Of a DNA stretch of 9,138 bases, positions 7,206 to 9,138 are shown in pieces (positions within the stretch are counted from its first letter, which is position 1; every line of letters starts with the position of its first letter). The stretch covers positions 1 through 9,138 of the forward strand of contig JADKDN010000020.1 of assembly GCA_016718345.1 (NCBI GenBank), given 5' to 3'. The notes beneath the pieces are model-generated. The model was not told the origin of the DNA. It saw only the letters and a list, made by a program, of their open reading frames with translations, and searched no databases. Source of the stretch: Flavobacterium sp. Lineage in GTDB: Bacteria; Bacteroidota; Bacteroidia; Flavobacteriales; Flavobacteriaceae. The position numbers and the translations under genes are program-made.

Positions 7206-7408
7206 ATTTGCTCTTTTTCATTTTCCCTTCCTTTTCTGCAATAATTACCATTATCGTTTTCGACATAATCAGGTTCTTCAGTTGGATTAGCAGTTCTCCA
7301 AGTATCAAAGTCTTTTCCTGCAACATATATTCCGTTGGTGTAATCGAATAATTTATCTTCATCAAGACTTAAAGACACTATGGGTAATGAAAATCTGTTA
7401 GCTCCCAA
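7202..7408 (-). CDS. Gene A piece 3: linker and start of CotH kinase-like domain
   Basis: Encodes FSLPIVSLSLDEDKLFDYTNGIYVAG and then DTWRTANPTEEPDYVENDNGN, aligning with the gene B segment just before its CotH domain. The pattern 'LPVVSL..d..dL.d...GIYV.G' is typical of the region before CotH domains in Bacteroidota. The piece ends NEKEQI-stop. Adding one A to the A5 run at 7214-7218 gives NEKRANMTYF, the counterpart of NERKANMHYF in gene B. It is therefore an internal fragment, not a separate small gene. Confidence 0.75.
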   Translation of the reverse strand: MGANRFSLPIVSLSLDEDKLFDYTNGIYVAGKDFDTWRTANPTEEPDYVENDNGNYCRKGRENEKEQI

Positions 7409-7697
7409 GAGGAGAAATATAATATGTACTAGTTTCCGTTTGACTATCTAAAGCACCTGGTTTAATTAATTTTGCTCTAACAACAGTTCCTTTGTAAATA
7501 GGAGTTGCAGGAATGTATGTAGGGTTAAAAGAATAAGTACTTGAAATACTTGCTATTTTGTTTGGTTGACTGGAACGGTCAACAATAGCTAAAGGAGCAC
7601 TATATTGAAAAGTTTTAAAGTTTTTTGTCAATAAAGAACCTGTTGTTTGTCCAGGATGTTTCTGCATATTATTTTTTATAACTATAAGTAGTTCCAC
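7398..7697 (-). CDS. Gene A piece 2: rest of chitobiase-C-like domain
   Basis: The genuine coding part begins at about 7676, where it takes over from piece 1; the residues upstream of NNMQKH (MELLIVIK) are out-of-frame translation. It contains FQYSAPLAIVDRSSQPNK and VVRAKLIKPGAL, aligning with LQYTAPIAVADRSSQPNK and IIRAKVIKPGAL of gene B. This is the second half of the chitobiase-C-like region, which usually precedes CotH domains in such proteins. It stops after ISPLGS because of an extra G at 7404-7406 (GGG for GG). Without it the reading passes to SPLGANRFSLPIVSL, matching SGSNKYSLPVLSL in gene B. Confidence 0.75.
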   Translation of the reverse strand: MELLIVIKNNMQKHPGQTTGSLLTKNFKTFQYSAPLAIVDRSSQPNKIASISSTYSFNPTYIPATPIYKGTVVRAKLIKPGALDSQTETSTYYISPLGS

Positions 7698-8346
7698 CTA
7701 AATTTGAGGATTGAGGTTCAGATCCGTCTAAAGTATATAAAATAGTTGCGCCTGGAACTGATGTAGAAAGGGTTAAATTAAAACCAGCAGTTAAAAATCC
7801 AGATTCTTTAGAAAACGTTGGAGGACTTAAAGCTTCAGTATATCCAACTGTTCCGTTCGCAGCAGCAGGAGTTACGACATTAAAAAATTTAAAAGAACCA
7901 GTTCCGTTAGGCAAGCGTCCATAAGATAAATTTTGTAAAATAACAGTAGCAGGAACAACATCTAATGTTACGCCAGAAGCATTTGTTAGTGTAATTGCCT
8001 CTCCTGAAGAACTGATTTTGAAATTAGTGTGAAGCGGACTTCCTGGGACAGTTTTATTTTTGTCAGAGCACCATACTAACAAATATTGACCCGCACCAAT
8101 ACTAACATTTGGAAATGTCCATTTGTAAGGTAAGGTTGCATCATCTGTTAAACCAAATCCTGTTAAATTAATAGCTGAAGCACTATTGTTTCGAAGTTCA
8201 ACCCAATCTTGGTAGCTGCCATCTTCGTCTTGGTTAATAGTTGTGTTTGATGTTACAATTTCATTGATAACTAGGTTTTGACATATTACCGTTTGAGTTA
8301 GTAACAGTAAAAGCAAAGTGATAAAAAATGGGGTACTTTTTTTCAT
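7669..8346 (-). CDS. Gene A piece 1: signal peptide, lamin-tail domain, start of chitobiase-C-like domain
   Basis: Starts at ATG 8346 and encodes 225 residues. Residues 1-23 form a Sec signal peptide with a run of six leucines. Residues 24-130 are a lamin-tail domain, with LVINEI, DWVELRN, YKWTFPNVSI and HTNFKISSSGEAI all conserved in gene B. Such domains occur in many secreted bacterial proteins and are thought to bind partners or surfaces. The piece runs into a chitobiase-C-terminal-like fold (GFLTAGFNLTLS, TILYTLDGSEP). It ends TYSYKK-stop because an A6 run at 7672-7677 replaces the A5 needed to continue as YKNNMQKHPGQ, the match to YKNQYPKLPGQ in gene B. The cysteine at the cleavage region is not in a standard lipobox (residue before it is Ile), so a lipoprotein is unlikely. 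Confidence 0.85.
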   Translation of the reverse strand: MKKSTPFFITLLLLLLTQTVICQNLVINEIVTSNTTINQDEDGSYQDWVELRNNSASAINLTGFGLTDDATLPYKWTFPNVSIGAGQYLLVWCSDKNKTVPGSPLHTNFKISSSGEAITLTNASGVTLDVVPATVILQNLSYGRLPNGTGSFKFFNVVTPAAANGTVGYTEALSPPTFSKESGFLTAGFNLTLSTSVPGATILYTLDGSEPQSSNLGGTTYSYKK

Positions 8347-8545
8347 GACTTTTTTAAAGTATTGATTAATAAGGGTGTGAAATTATAAAATTGTTAATAA
8401 CTCAAGATGTTTTATCGATACAAAACCTAAATTCTCTATGAAGTGCAGAAAAAAACAATAGTCTATCTATTAATATACTATTTTATTATGGATCTAAATA
8501 TTAAAAAAGGTGTTTTAAAAGAAAATAATAAATATAATTTTCGAA
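8347..8545. other. AT-rich intergenic region between the DUF7619-like gene and gene A
   Basis: This gap of 199 bases has no supported gene. Just after the upstream stop codon, 8521-8542 can form a weak AT-only hairpin (6 bp, GAAAAT/ATTTTC) followed by TTTT on the minus strand, a poor terminator candidate. No convincing TAnnTTTG promoter was found; the nearest string, TAGGTTTTG near 8420, has one base too many. The start codon of gene A at 8346 is preceded by CTTTAAAAAAGTC, A-rich and without a Shine-Dalgarno sequence, as is usual in Bacteroidota. Confidence 0.6.
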
Positions 8546-9138
8546 TTAATTTTTGATTAATTTCTGAGTAATCAAGGTGTTTTCTAAAGTTTGTATTTGA
8601 AGGAGATAAACCCCTTTTGGCAATTCAGAAATATCCATTTCTTTATTCTTTAAAGCTATTTTTTTTTTTTCCCTTCTATAGTGAAGACGGTAACTGATTT
8701 TTGTTCTTGATTAAAGTATATTTTATCATTTGCTGGATTAGGATAAAAGGCATTTTTTTTAGCAGCAGTAAAATCTTGTGAGGACAATGTTTTCATGGAC
8801 GTTGAAACCATATTGGTTTTAATTGGGTAATTGTAATCAAAGTAAATATTTGCTTTTTTGTTCCAAATACTTTGCGTAAAATCAAAATAAGGATGCCTTG
8901 TTTTTATTTTAAATGCAATATATCCTGTGTTAGAACCACTCGCAAAAGGAAGATTAATATTTTCGAAAATAAAATGAACAGCTGTTTGTATCCCATAGCC
9001 ACTTTTTTTAATGGTGTAAAAAGGATGGCTAGAACTCATGGGTACTAAAGACGCAACATCATATACATTTGTGTCTATAACGTCTTCCACTACAATGTTT
9101 TGAGCAGCATAATTTCCAGTGTTTTCAAAACGAACGAT
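8546..9138 (-). CDS. C-terminal part of a T9SS surface protein with DUF11/DUF7619-like domain, 5' end outside window, frameshifted
   Basis: The reading frame is open at the right edge (IVRFENTGNYAAQN...), so the N-terminus lies outside the window. The first ~120 visible residues match a beta-sandwich I remember from large Flavobacterium T9SS cargo proteins (DUF7619/DUF11-like), with the strings RFENTG, FENINLPF and YFDYNYPI. A type A sorting domain follows, starting near FYPNPANDK (about 8750). Read literally, the frame stops at 8656 after EGKKKK, inside an A12 run. Changing that run by one base (A13, or A10) restores IALKNKEMDISELPKGVYLLQI and an ending in QKLIKN, with the stop at 8546-8548. 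That is a complete sorting-domain ending, so the coding region is taken to 8546. The product is probably secreted through the T9SS; the function of the missing N-terminal part is unknown. The fold assignment is from memory of the family, while the frameshift is read directly from the sequence. Confidence 0.8.
8667..8678 (-). repeat. A12 homopolymer tract causing a frameshift in the T9SS sorting domain
   Basis: Twelve consecutive T on the plus strand give A12 in the mRNA sense, directly after the codons for IEG. With twelve A the frame meets TAG at once. With 10 or 13 A it continues through 40 more residues that look like the end of a type A sorting domain. The tract could be a sequencing error, a phase-variable site or a polymerase slippage site. 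Confidence 0.85.

Larger units (their letters stand above)
4952..8346 (-). pseudogene. Gene A: secreted lamin-tail / CotH kinase-like T9SS protein, interrupted by several frameshifts and one stop
   Basis: Six consecutive reading-frame pieces join into one protein of about 1,130 residues that aligns along its length with gene B. Order: signal peptide (residues 1-23, MKKSTPFF... with a poly-Leu core, likely cut near ICQ/N); lamin-tail domain (about 24-130); chitobiase/hexosaminidase C-terminal-like domain with LDGSEP (residues 206-211); CotH kinase-like domain (about 7310-6140) with HDMDDTFG at 6518-6495; Gly/Trp bacterial repeat domain (6122-5862); unnamed beta-rich module (about 5840-5216); type A T9SS sorting domain (about 5179-4955, with FPNPFSD). 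Lesions: one extra base in a run at 7672-7677, one extra base in 7404-7406, one missing base at 7214-7218, TAG for Trp at 6888-6890, and net one extra or two missing bases within about 5372-5396. After correction the length is a multiple of three. Either a decayed paralogue of B or an intact gene with sequencing errors. Confidence 0.75.

Noticed and set aside
7165..7365. Minus-strand open frame of 66 codons in the third frame of gene A
   Set aside because: It overlaps pieces 3 and 4, which both align with gene B, while this frame aligns with nothing.
8277..8346. Gene A product as a lipoprotein because of Cys at residue 22
   Set aside because: The residues before Cys (TVI) do not fit a lipobox, which needs Gly, Ala or Ser directly before the Cys.
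8413..8460. Possible promoter of gene A (TAGGTTTTG with an upstream TTG)
   Set aside because: The -7 string has one extra base against TAnnTTTG and the spacing to TTG is about 26, outside the usual range.
8521..8542. AT-only hairpin after the DUF7619-like gene, possible terminator
   Set aside because: Only six continuous A/T-rich pairs and a short T run; too weak to call in such AT-rich DNA.

Overview
The window comes from a low-GC member of the Bacteroidota, most likely a Flavobacterium-like species of Flavobacteriaceae. Three things point there: two type IX secretion (T9SS) C-terminal sorting domains, a TAnnTTTG-type -7 promoter element, and start codons preceded by A/T-rich DNA without a Shine-Dalgarno sequence. 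All genes lie on the minus strand, so they read from right to left. No RNA gene, insertion sequence, CRISPR array or origin was seen.

Layout, in transcription order. (1) 9138-8546: the C-terminal end of a large surface protein with a DUF11/DUF7619-like beta-sandwich and a T9SS tail, frameshifted in an A12 tract. (2) 8545-8347: an AT-rich intergenic gap. (3) 8346-4952, gene A: a secreted modular protein with signal peptide, lamin-tail domain, chitobiase-C-terminal-like domain, CotH kinase-like domain, Gly/Trp 'bacterial repeat' domain, an unnamed beta-rich module and a T9SS tail. As read, it is broken by three homopolymer frameshifts, one in-frame TAG and one further indel region. (4) 4951-4791: a terminator for gene A and a promoter for gene B. 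(5) 4790 to beyond 1, gene B: a paralogue of A with the same domain order, in which the T9SS tail position is taken by at least seven He_PIG (putative Ig) repeats of about 88 residues, running off the left edge. B has one homopolymer frameshift in its CotH domain and one damaged repeat copy.

A and B are a tandem gene duplication that kept the first five modules and diverged at the C-terminus. The products are probably exported by Sec, moved across the outer membrane by the T9SS, and displayed or released as adhesin-like or kinase-like surface proteins. Homology across every break lets the original reading be rebuilt. Most lesions are single-base changes in homopolymers, so an unpolished long-read sequence is as likely an explanation as true gene decay. 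The TAG codon and the A12 tract inside a sorting domain deserve separate checks. No clearly new enzymatic or defence system was found; the most novel items are the shared unnamed module and the recently amplified repeat array.
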